Shown: one piece after another, positions 11,699 through 20,999 of the stretch
Layout: the number at the start of each line of letters is the position of its first letter
Numbering within the stretch: the first letter of the stretch is position 1
Source: Chromera velia
Taxonomy: Eukaryota; Sar; Chromeraceae
Reading direction: 5' to 3'
Length of the DNA: 41,482 bases
NCBI GenBank assembly: GCA_018398765.1
Contig: JAHBMJ010000737.1
Span: forward strand, 1-41,482
Position numbers and translations under genes: made by a program
Notes under the pieces: model-generated
Seen by the model: the letters and a program-made list of their open reading frames with translations, nothing else
Database searches by the model: none
What the model was told of the DNA's origin: nothing

Positions 11699-11755
11699 CA
11701 TCACAGATAGATACCCAGATGAGGGTAGGAAGGCACCGCCTTTCCTGAGATGGAT
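11251..11755 (-). CDS. Doubtful minus-strand coding region, partial
   Basis: Minus-strand pieces 11755-11715, 11638-11524 and 11423-11251 can be spliced in phase with GTATCT and GTGACC donors. They give a protein-like stretch, including GDEENFALQDDMQLPYLF and then DYSYTPDKKKSENHHP, ending at TAA 11253-11251. No start or family is recognised. Downstream, a different minus frame over 11110-11280 also looks coding (REKQIEEALDRIAKQKKS), and an A10 run lies where the frames would have to switch. Against this, the plus strand has strong polypyrimidine-plus-AG strings in the same region, so this may be non-coding or belong to a plus-strand intron. Confidence 0.25.
11640..11700. repeat. CA then GA dinucleotide microsatellite
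   Basis: A CA run is followed directly by a GA run, about 60 bases in all. If the minus-strand coding region is real, this is the bulk of an 76-base intron ending TGGTAG on the minus strand. Confidence 0.9.
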
Positions 11756-11887
11756 CTGACACAAAATCGAAACACCTTTTTTTATTGCTTTTGCTTGATC
11801 GGCAGACGTTAGAAGGGCATGAGAGACAAGCGCGTGAGAGAAAGTCCGTATTGTCTGTACAGCCCTTTCAGCAAATTTGGCTCGCAA

Positions 11888-11888
11888 G

Positions 11889-11945
<57 letters not shown>

Positions 11946-11962
11946 TGTGTGTGTGTATGTGT

Positions 11963-12003
<41 letters not shown>
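11888..12003. repeat. CT then GT dinucleotide microsatellite
   Basis: A CT run of about 25 bases is followed by about 90 bases of GT repeats with TTTG and TATG interruptions. It lies upstream of the PIP30-like exons. Confidence 0.9.
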
Positions 12004-12005
<2 letters not shown>

Positions 12006-12327
12006 CTCGCTCCATTTGCTTCCTTCATCTTCTGCTTGCATATTGCAACCTGCCTTCCAGCCACTTTGCCTTCACCTGAGTTCGTGTATGTATGCACCGA
12101 AACCACCCGTCTATTTTCGTCCATGGTCCACCAACTTCCTTATTTCTCTCCATCCACCAGGGTGCTTGCTCCGCTGTCTGCCCTATGGTGTTTTTTTTTT
12201 TTTTTTGGTGTTGGTTTCTTTTGTCTTCTCCCACAAGGACCCTGATCTGACCAGTGATTACACAGGGACAGACAGAGGATTCTCATATCCAGAGTAATTT
12301 TTATGTTTCTTCCCATGCATGAGGCAG

Positions 12328-12735
12328 GACATGGAATTTTACCAGGGCATTGAGAAGGAGCAACGGAAGGAACGGATGCGGAGAGAGAAGGAAGAGCGAG
12401 ACGCGATGGCGGAGTTTGAGTATGAGAGACAGAGAGTCCTCAACAAGCCCATCAACCACAAACAAGGGAAGACAACAGAGGGAGAACTAACCGACTCCCA
12501 AGGATTCGGAGCCGGTGCTTCTGCTTTTTCTGCTGCCGCCTCACGGACGAATCCAGCAAGCGGTTCTTCTTTGGGAACGCAGGCGCCCTCCGTCTCCCTC
12601 TTCGCCACGACGCAGCAGGAGCCTGCGGGTTCAACCGTGAGACGAATAACCGGACCCAAGGTCAGATAGACAGATAGACAGACAGACAGACAGGCAGACA
12701 GACAGGCAGGCAGACAGACAGACAGGCAGACAGGC

Positions 12736-12767
<32 letters not shown>

Positions 12768-12819
12768 CGACAGACAGACAGACAGACAGACAGAGAGGTA
12801 GACAGACAGACAGACAGAC

Positions 12820-12853
<34 letters not shown>

Positions 12854-13775
12854 CGAGCGGGGGTCTCTTGCGCGGGTGTGTAAGTCATGCAAAGGAAGAA
12901 ACATTGAGAGAAGAGAGATTACAATCAGTTTGTATTTCCGATGGGCCCAGATTCAATTTGCAAGAGTAGGCGGAAATGAATTTCAACGTGACCAGGAAGA
13001 AATTCAGAGAAAAAACCGTTGTGAGCGTGATGTGGTCAGAGAAGGAAGCAGACAGATACAGAATGCGCAGGACGGGAATTCCTTGGCCAGGACTGAGGGA
13101 GGGAGAGAAACGGCGTGTGTATACCCCCATTTCTCCCAAATTTCTTTTCATGTGTGTTTTTTTGGTTCGAGCGGGTGGTTGAGTGAGTGACTTAGTGAGT
13201 GACTCAGTGAGTGAGTGAGTGAGTGATTGAGTGTGTGAGGGTGTGGGAGGGTGCGCGTGTGTTTCTATGTGTGTGTATCTAAGTGTGCTGTTAAGATGGA
13301 AGGGGATTTAGAACAAAGGGAGAAGAAGGAGAGAATTTCAAGAGGATACAGAGACCTTAGTTGACTTTGCATTTGCCATATTTTTCAGATTCCTTCTGTA
13401 ACGTTCCCTTTATGAAACTGATCCTATCTGATCCTGTAACGTTTCCCTCCCCCCCGTGTGGTGCTATATTCACAATTCCCCACACAATTCTTCCAAATCA
13501 CGATCCGCATCCATATGCGCATGCAGGCAGCGATGGTTGTGAAGAAGCGGAAGTCTCCCCCCGAGGAGGGCGGACCCGAAAAGCAAATTTCCGCTTCGAA
13601 GGACCACACAGAGAAACAAGAGGAAGGACAGAAGGGCCCAGCCCCGCAGAAGCGCGTGAAAGAGAGTTTGGACTCCGCAACCGATTCTGGCGGAAAGGAT
13701 CTGGAAGGTGGTGGAAAACCTTCGGGACTCGGAGGACTGATAGGGTATGGTTCGGACTCAGATGAGGATGAATGA
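12328..13775 (+). CDS. PIP30/FAM192A-like protein, C-terminal exons only
   Basis: Exons 12328-12660 and 13527-13775 join in phase 0 (donor GTCAGA, acceptor TGCAG) to 193 residues plus stop. The first exon encodes a charged helix, MEFYQGIEKEQRKERMRRE, resembling the end of the Fyv6/NIP30 N-terminal domain after its LDEDE motif. The second encodes a lysine-rich tail (MVVKKRKSPPEEGG) and ends GLGGLIGYGSDSDEDE, like the acidic PIP30 tail that animal proteins use to bind PA28-gamma; in fungi the family acts in splicing. The N-terminal half of the domain should lie in exons upstream of 12328, but I could not find them. An ATG at 12319 is in frame, but a CAG acceptor directly precedes 12328. The assignment rests on motif resemblance only. 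Confidence 0.5.
12666..12854. repeat. CAGA tetranucleotide microsatellite
   Basis: About 190 bases of ACAG/CAGG tetramers with interruptions. It starts immediately after the donor of the first PIP30-like exon, in its intron. Confidence 0.95.
13182..13228. repeat. GAGT tetranucleotide microsatellite
   Basis: About 12 GAGT units with a few substitutions, in the PIP30-like intron. Confidence 0.85.
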
Positions 13776-14430
13776 CTGTAGTGACAATTCACTCTGGTCC
13801 AAATGATGTTACATTGATGTATCTGCTCAGATTCGGCTGGTGAATCATACCATGTACGTATCGGCGTAAAGCGCGGTCGTTCGAACCGAATTGAACTTTA
13901 GTGAAGGCGATTATCGATATTATTTGATGATGAAGTCGTTTCGATCTGTAGCTGACAACTATTAGCTGTCGATACAGTCACCCTAGCAGTCACCACAACT
14001 CCTGCTAGACTACTACTAGTCTAGGTGAGTGTTTGAATTTTTAGAATAAAAAGGTACTAGTCTCCTAGCTACTCCTAGCTTGCGATTGATTCGGTAATAA
14101 AACCGTGAACGCTTTCCCATTCAAAAATAAAAAAACCTTATTACCTTAAATACTAGCTTAAATACTTAAATATAACATGAAGGAAGTTCAGATTTAGTGC
14201 TAGCTAGCGTGCACGCCAGCTAGTGTTTTGTTTAGTTCAACTTTAGTATAATCTAGCTACTCTAAAATCTACTAGACAATCTAAAGAGTTCAACTTCAAT
14301 ATGATATACTATTATATACTATGCATTACTTGCCATAAGAGTAGTCTGTCAGAGTAGCTACTATAGCTAAAAACAACAACAATAAAAGGTCTAGTAAAGA
14401 GTCAGCTTATAGCTTTTGTTAGCTTTTATA

Positions 14431-14516
14431 AAATTTAGCGTTAAATTGGCCATAAAAAATTGGGATCCGGATTCGGATCCGGACTCCCAAATTAATTTAA
14501 TTTAACGCCTAATTTT
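14431..14516. repeat. Hairpin-forming inverted repeat, MITE-like
   Basis: AAATTTAGCGTTAAATT (14431-14447) pairs with AATTTAACGCCTAATTT on the right (14499-14515). A second inner pair is TTGGGATCCGG/CCGGACTCCCAA, around GATTCGGATC. The whole unit is nearly palindromic over ~86 bases. It is followed by ATTGGGTGTTTCTAT, a string that also occurs inverted near 20265-20282. Confidence 0.75.
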
Positions 14517-14957
14517 TAAACTATTGGGTGTTTCTATATAATAAATATGTTTATTCTGAAAATTTAAACACCGACTACTTCTTTACCATATACTCAAGTC
14601 TTATGAGCACCGGCGTCCTGAAACCTGAGAAAGCAGAAACCTTATGAGCGGGGAAATCTAGTAATAAATGAAGTATAAGGAGTCAGAACTTAAAATTTTG
14701 TATGTCAGGTAGACGTAGGCCGTCTAGTTCAAACCTCCTTTTCTTTTTTTTTTCTTTTTTTAAGGATACTCCTGTGGGGTCGCACTCCCAGATTCACAAA
14801 TCACTAACGGGTGGATCTGTCGATTTCAAACTGTGGGAAACCGCCTAGCTCTCTTCTCCTTCATCTCTCCTCAGACGCCCTGTCAAGATATCTTCATTCA
14901 TAGCAACACAATCTGCTCCACGCGATAAACTCTACTTTTTCCTTGCCTTCTGCGCTT

Positions 14958-15021
14958 GGATTGAATCTCGGGAAGTCCAATCAATGCAAGGATTGAATCT
15001 CAGGAAGTCCAATCAATGCAA
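14958..15021 (+). repeat. 32-bp tandem repeat, two units
   Basis: Two adjacent units begin GGATTGAATCTC and end AATCAATGCAA. They differ at one base (CGGG versus CAGG). Confidence 0.95.
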
Positions 15022-15774
15022 GCACCGTGAAGTTGTCTGAAAGCCAAAAACCATTGAGGACTCTGCGAGTCTTGCAGAGAAGAGAAGAACATCCTGCGTT
15101 AAACTTTCGCCGTCGTCAGAATCTCTCTCAGTCTTTCCGTCTACGGTCATTTCCATGGAGTGGGCAAGAAGTAAGGGGTCCAAGGCCGTTCCTGATCAAG
15201 AGCTAAAACGGGTTATCACCGCATCATGTAGCATTTTATTGTGCACCCTTGTGTCTTCGTAAACGAATCAACATTGTGGGTGCAAGCGGCCGATTCTTTC
15301 GTACAGAGTCTTCAAATTTAGACGACTCACCAAGGCCTGGAGCGCTTCCTTTGTGTCTGTATTCTATTCGTTTTGTTCTGCAGAGCGCAAAGGCGGCAAG
15401 CGTACTTGCAAGTGGCAGTGTCTCCTCCCAAACACTGATGCACCTCTTTCTTCAAGTCACAGCATTCTGTGGTCTCACCGAGACTGTCCCGCCTCACACT
15501 GAATTAATTGCCTTGCAAGTGCGTCTTGCGTTTGGAACTTTATTGAAAGTTTGAGATCGTGTTGACAAGCACACCTGCTGGGTGAACGTCTCTGTGGCTG
15601 CTGTGGAGCAATCGGGACCCTCTGTTCCTATCAAAGTGGAACGATAAAACTTCTAATTGTACCGCCATTCTTCCGAACGACTCTTTCCGTGTTTGACAAA
15701 AACTCTGAGTCGTTCATGTTGTGGTATCCCCAATGAGCTTCCTGCCTGCAGTTAGGATCGACAAATCCGGCCTC

Positions 15775-16662
15775 TGCATGCATCATGCATGTCTACATGG
15801 GAACAGATTCAATGTAAGGAATTTGCAACCGATTGAGGATAGGGTGTGACCAGCGAGGATGTTTTTCTCCGACTCCTGACTCCAGCTTCCATGCAGTGGA
15901 GGTCGACTATGGGATCGCACGGATCTGCATGACTCATCGGGGAGGCCTTCCATGCATGCAGGAGTCTGCATGCATGTCAAAACTCCTTGAGAGAAGGACG
16001 TCGACGGCAGCATCTTTCCCGGGTTTGATTCTCAGAGTGAGCGGCAATGTAACCGTTGACCTTCGCCCGCACCGAGGGTGGAGGTCTCATGCAGGATTCT
16101 CCTCGCCCACGGGTGAGACCTCATATACAAGCGGCATAGCCACCTCGACATCTGCATCTCGAGTGTCCTGGTCTGCAGGGTGGACTCAGAGGGCTCGATG
16201 TTCAAGAGACCGGATATGCCTGTAGAGCCACGCTGGGTTTTGGATTGGGCAAGAGTGCTGAGGGTGGCGGGGCAGCAGAGTGCAAAAGTGATGTTCTGCA
16301 TGCAGGGGAGACGGGTAAGCTATACGGTAAGCTTTCTTCAGGGCTGACTTTCCTTTGAGTTGCCTGCCACCTTTGAATCGTTCGAGACGCCGAAACTCCC
16401 GTAGTAGATCGACAAACGGACGGACATACAAGGCAACTTCGATGCTACTATATGTATTAATATATGCAAGCTTGCACGATTGCATGCATTGATGGACAAC
16501 TCAGGCCAATATATATCTGCATGCCATACTCGATCGATCGGGCCGATGTGCCCGCGGCCCGGCCAGCTCAAACGCACCCCGGCATGCATGCACCGCGTTT
16601 AATTCCATGCATGAAGCAAATTGCAGCATGCCTGCAATTAATCGGCTCTGCGCATGCATGCA
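15775..16662. promoter_or_regulatory. TGCATGCA motif cluster upstream of the 16904 gene
   Basis: Exact TGCATGCA octamers occur at 15775, 15953, 15967, 16481, 16585 and 16655, with additional GCATGC and ATGCAT strings between. Further exact copies lie at 17125 (intron 1), 18715 and 19013 (3' flank). Apicomplexan AP2 domains of the PF14_0633 family bind TGCATGCA. A regulatory role here is inference. Confidence 0.5.
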
Positions 16663-16903
16663 GGTAAAATCGGTTGAGGGCACGCATACAATACGCATAC
16701 ACGTCGTGCACGACAGAGCTATATATATAGCCGAAATCATGCATTCGCAGCTTAATTGGTCACTATCATAGATAACTACCGCCTCAGTTGCAGTGTACAC
16801 GTCACACTTCTGAGCCAAAACCCCCTTTTGTTGATTGAAAACTTGGTGCAAGCTGAGTTTGTCTTTGTTCGTTTTCTTCACTTCCGGTTGTCTGAAATTC
16901 AGA

Positions 16904-18574
16904 ATGGGTAACGCACTCGACTCTGTTGCAAAATGTTGTGCCCCTTTCGGCGAGCCTGCCCCCACCCAGCCCTGTAAGAGACCGTGGGGCCCTGTTAGAC
17001 AGCCAACGTCTTTTCCGCCGCCTGTGAGACAGCAAGCTCCTCTGGCTCTGGCTTACTCGGTGGTCAGTCGCCACAACGAAACGACACGTGCAGCCATTTT
17101 CATGCAATCAGCGTGCACGGCACCTGCATGCACCTGCGCACTTCCATCTACCCTGCCCTAGAGCAAGCGGATGGAGTTGTATTCTCTTATGTTTCTGCTC
17201 TCTGGCTTTTGAATTGCTTTCTATCCCTTCTACTCTTTCTGCAACCGCGGGCTTGCTGACTTATATATGAAGCCTGCGCTGTTACATGTCTCTGCATTGC
17301 CATCTGTTGCAGGGGTTCGTGCCTCAGCCTCCTCAGCCACCTGTTGCAGCGCGACACGTTCCTCCTCACCGGTAAGTAGTCCGTGTCGCTTCTTTGTCTG
17401 CCTGTCCCCCAAACAGGCTAAGACGCAAGTCTTCGAAGATGCAAATTTGGTTCGAATCTGTCATCGATCCTTAATTAACTGTTGTTCAGTCAAAGTGTCT
17501 GACCTTGCTGCCAAGCTCTATGCAGCATATCGATCCGTCTCTTTCTCCCCCCGTCCGCCTGCCTGCAGCCCTGCCAGCCCTCCCCAGAGGTGCGTTGAGG
17601 AGAAACCTGTTCTGGCGGGGAACCTCTCTGTCTCTTCCTCTGAGGCGAACAGGCACGACGAGTGGATTGACCTCGGCATGAAGAAAGAGGAAAAGAGCAA
17701 CGCCATGGTTCTGGTCGACACTTCAACTGCCGTGCCAACGTCGAAAGGCCATCGAGGCTCTGTCTCCTCGGCTCCTGAGCCACCCTTGGACCAGTCTGCC
17801 CTGCTTGGCCCACTCCAGCAGGCAGACAGCCGTTCCAACGACAACCTGGCTGCGGACGAGGACAAGGAGCCCCCGCAGGAGAACCTCTGGCCGGTGCCCA
17901 TCTACAACCCTGAAGCTCAGTCTGAGCCCCTCCCGGATTCTGAGACCTCAGACTTCCTGTCTTCCAGGGGTGTGTCCACGTACGTCATCGACAAGAGCGG
18001 CAGGCCCCGTCTTCCTTCTCTCCCCGAGAACGACATGTACAGAGACTTCAAGACGAACACCCACAACGTCGACACTCAGCAGGAGCTTCAAAACTGCAAG
18101 ACGAACTCCGACCTTTTCGAAGCAGAGATGCCCGTCATCGACGCACAGCGCGAAGGCGACCAACCAGAGGTGCCACTGTCCGTCATCAACGCACAGCGCG
18201 AAGGCGACCAACCAGAGGTGCCACTGTCCGTCATCAACGCACAGCGCGAAGGCGACCAACCAGAGGTGCCACTGTCCGTCATCAAGGCGCAGCACGAAGG
18301 CGACAAGGCAGAGCTGTTCGTCAGTGACACCGAGCGTGAACTTCAAGGCCGCAACATGGCAGACGACCTCGAAGTCTTCAGCAGCATGGACATCGACTTG
18401 AAGACGGCAGAGCGAGCGAAGAAGAGGGGCAAAGGCAAAGCACCAAACGCCGCAGCCACCGAATCTCTGAGTCGTCGCCCTTCTCGTCGAGGATTTGGTG
18501 CTCCAGTTCTGCGAACTGCGTCCAGAGGCTGCAGAAAGTCTTGTGCAGCAGCTGTTGCAGTTGCAAGAACTTAA
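16904..18574 (+). CDS. Putative N-myristoylated protein with 16-residue repeats
   Basis: Exons 16904-17062, 17313-17371 and 17569-18574 join in phase (donors GTCAGT and GTAAGT; acceptors GTTGCAG and CCTGCAG) to 407 residues. I do not recognise the family. The N-terminus MGNALDSVAKCCAPFG has Gly2, suitable for N-myristoylation, and a Cys-Cys pair suitable for palmitoylation, so peripheral membrane attachment is likely. Proline-rich segments follow (QPPQPPVAARHVPPHR). Four tandem 16-residue units, consensus VINAQREGDQPEVPLS, occupy about residues 262-325 and are encoded by 48-bp repeats at 18134-18325; the last unit is diverged. The C-terminus is basic and serine-rich (SRRPSRRGFGAP). No transmembrane segment or catalytic domain is seen; most of the chain looks disordered. 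The dense TGCATGCA cluster lies upstream and around it. An inner-membrane-complex or cortical role is only a guess. Confidence 0.75.
18134..18325 (+). repeat. 48-bp coding tandem repeat, four units
   Basis: Units start at 18134, 18182, 18230 and 18278. The first three are nearly identical (start GTCATCGACGCACAGCGCGA); the fourth is diverged. The period is a multiple of three and the frame is kept. Confidence 0.97.
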
Positions 18575-20999
18575 TAATAATATCTGAAGGCAATCGACGG
18601 CAATCGATCGTTCATGTTTCTTCGCTTTTGGTTTTTAGCCGTTTTGAAGAGAAATTCATGAGAAAAAATGAAAAGAGAAAGAAACATCAATGCTCTACGG
18701 GTTAGCATAGCACATGCATGCATCCCAGTATTTGTTGGTGATGCTGTGTGTCGGTCTGCCTGTTTGCATTGTTTGGGTTGGTGTGGGTGGGGAGGGGGGA
18801 TCGAAAGGGGGACACAGCAAACGGAGACACATACGGCCCAGAAAGGGCTCTTGGAGGAACGCCATGTTGATCAGACGATCAGTCACCTGACTGATCGATC
18901 GGCAACTCATGGCTTTGCATTTATTCATGACGTGCAGATCTGAGTGATTGATCTTTCCGTGCAGTTTGCCTGCATGGATTGAATTGATCGCTCAGTCTAT
19001 TCAAGACTTACATGCATGCAGTGTCGGGTTGGCATTCCGTACCCCTCTGACTGAGTCTCTTTGCCTTGAAGTTCCCTGTGATCGATCGATGCGCTGATTG
19101 AATGATCAAGTTTCGTGTTGATGATTGTAACACGCACTGCATGCAAGTACGTTGTGCGCTTCTCCATTGACCTAGCTGTCGGTCTTCGTGTGTCTTGAAC
19201 ATTGTCTTCTTGTATTTTCGGTGTTGGTTTAGTCTCCACTCTAGGTCTCCACTGTTCTCTCTGCTTAAGAAACATGATTTTTAAAAAAAAAAAAAAAGAT
19301 GGGTTTCGTGAGAGTTGGGGTAAGCATTGCGTGGGGAGATTGAGACAGGGAAGAAACCGTCGCGAAATAAAAGGGAAAAGGAGATGAATTAAAAGGACAG
19401 AAGATTAATTCTAAAAAATAAAAAAGACGTGTATACACCTTCTTTTTACCGCTCTTTGCGAGTAAGTCAATGAGAAAGCATGTCAAAACAGGAAAATTAA
19501 CGTCCTTCCTGCTTTCCCGATCTGTTTTTTCCCCTTCCAGAAGGCCGGATCGACACGAAGAATAAGAAGAATTCTGCAGTTTTTCTCATTGTTTAGAGTT
19601 GCTTAGTTGTCACTTGCACATATACAGCAAGAGAATGATAAGAGCGGATAACAGAATGCATAACTAATTGGTATCAAATGCTAAAGTTTCTGAGCATATA
19701 TATGATTCAAATAAAAAGATCGATTCCAACAGCACCATACATCTAGAGCACTATCATATACTATCATATCACCATCTTTTTTTGTATTTCGATCTTCTTT
19801 TCTGTTATATATACAGGTAAAAGGTTTTTTTTTCAAGTTATTGATTGATTGATAGCGATTGATAGATACATAGTACTCTACTGATCAGATAGACCCTAGG
19901 CTCATGGATGACTCATGAAAACTTTTAAACTACATTTGGACTTTAAGAATTACTAAAGAACTTTTGTAAAAAAGTTGCGTTAATTACTAAAATTATGTAT
20001 ATTTTTATTGGTTACCGACTATATAGGTTTCCGACAGTTTTTTTTTAGTTTGTTAAAGGGGTTAGGTTACCATAAAAATGCTCTTTTCTATTTTTTAAAC
20101 CACGTTCAAAGACTTTTCGGGGACATTCCCGCGCGTGGCATGTCCCTGGCGACTCCCCATGTGGTTAATAACCGTTCTAGGCTTCGCGCTATATATAAAA
20201 TTCTAATAAAAAAAAATTAAGGACCTCATTTTTTTTTTTTAAGAATTTTAGAATTTCAGAATAAAATCAATAGGAACACCCAATAAAAAACTAAAAAAAG
20301 ATGAAACGACGTAAAACAGAATTTAGATTGAAGTGTATACACACTTAGATACACACATGTTTTAAAAAGATCTATATTCTAGAAACATCTTAATTAACAT
20401 ATTCTTTTTTCTCAAATTAATTATCTCTGAAGACTGAAATCAACAGATTGAGGTACTTTTCAGTTTTATAAAATTAAAAAAAAAAAAAGACTTCTATTTT
20501 TTTTTTTTAGAACTTTTTAGTGCGAAGCCTAGTAACCGTTATACTTTCTCTCTCCTCTTCTTTTTCTCTGCAGGTGAAGAGTTCAAGGCTGTAGTAATCA
20601 CAAAACAGCATATAAAACACTATAAAATACTCTCTTATCAGCTTAAAGAGATCTCTTATTAATCCTGGCATCATCCTGCAATGATTCAGTGATTCAAAAT
20701 AGAGATCATGACCGATGGTCCAATGAATAAGAACTTCTTTTTTCAACTTTAGTTTCAAGTAAATCTTGAACTGATAAATCATTTTATCGCATAATTTATT
20801 ATCTATAAAGCAGAGAAAACATTTAAAAACAGTGTCGATCGCCCTCGTTCAAAAAACTATCTAAACATTAGTTTCACTATAATAGCATACACAACCTTTC
20901 TACTGTACCCTAGTATATAACTTTAAGACATCTGTCAAAGTTACTATTACTTACTAACTAGGTTACTAAAGTACGGTAACTTTTAGGGTAACTTTTAAA
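18575..20999. other. Intergenic spacer, increasingly AT-rich
   Basis: The first ~650 bases have normal composition with GATCGATC and TGCATGCA strings and probably include the 3' UTR of the upstream gene. From ~19370 the DNA is AT-rich with homopolymer runs and the inverted repeat at 20165-20545. No coding sequence is convincing. Confidence 0.5.
20165..20545. mobile_element. AT-rich element bounded by imperfect inverted repeats
   Basis: The left arm (about 20165-20220) reads AACCGTTCTAGGCTTCGCGC and continues into an A-run. The right arm (about 20490-20540) is a T-run followed by GTGCGAAGCCTAGTAACCGT, the approximate reverse complement. The interior carries GGAACACCCAATAAA, the inverse of a string beside the hairpin at 14431. 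This suggests a non-autonomous DNA transposon family. No transposase is recognised. Confidence 0.45.

Larger units (their letters stand above)
13776..16903. other. Intergenic spacer without convincing genes
   Basis: 13800-14760 is AT-rich with CTAG-containing strings and the hairpin element at 14431-14516. A T-rich run lies at 14740-14761 and a two-unit tandem repeat at 14958-15021. 15700-16800 contains many ATGCAT/TGCATGCA and GATCGATC strings. One 101-codon frame at 15249-15554 has no recognisable features. Confidence 0.5.

Noticed and set aside
14725-14765. AGTTCAAACC followed by T-runs, resembling a Pol III B box and terminator
   Set aside because: No convincing A box upstream; could be a worn SINE but cannot be supported.
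15249-15554. 101-codon plus-strand frame
   Set aside because: No family resemblance, no supporting splice sites, and no start context beyond a non-ATG-rich background; cannot be told from chance.
17449-17460. GGTTCGAATC, a tRNA B-box-like string in intron 2 of the 16904 gene
   Set aside because: No A box and no cloverleaf can be drawn around it.
18668-18943. 91-codon plus-strand frame after the lipid-anchored protein gene
   Set aside because: Cysteine- and tryptophan-rich low-quality composition and no recognisable feature.
20008-20220. 70-codon plus frame and an overlapping minus frame (VINHMGSRQGHATRGN) considered as a transposase remnant
   Set aside because: Too short and without any catalytic motif; resemblance to helix-turn-helix transposase ends is not specific.
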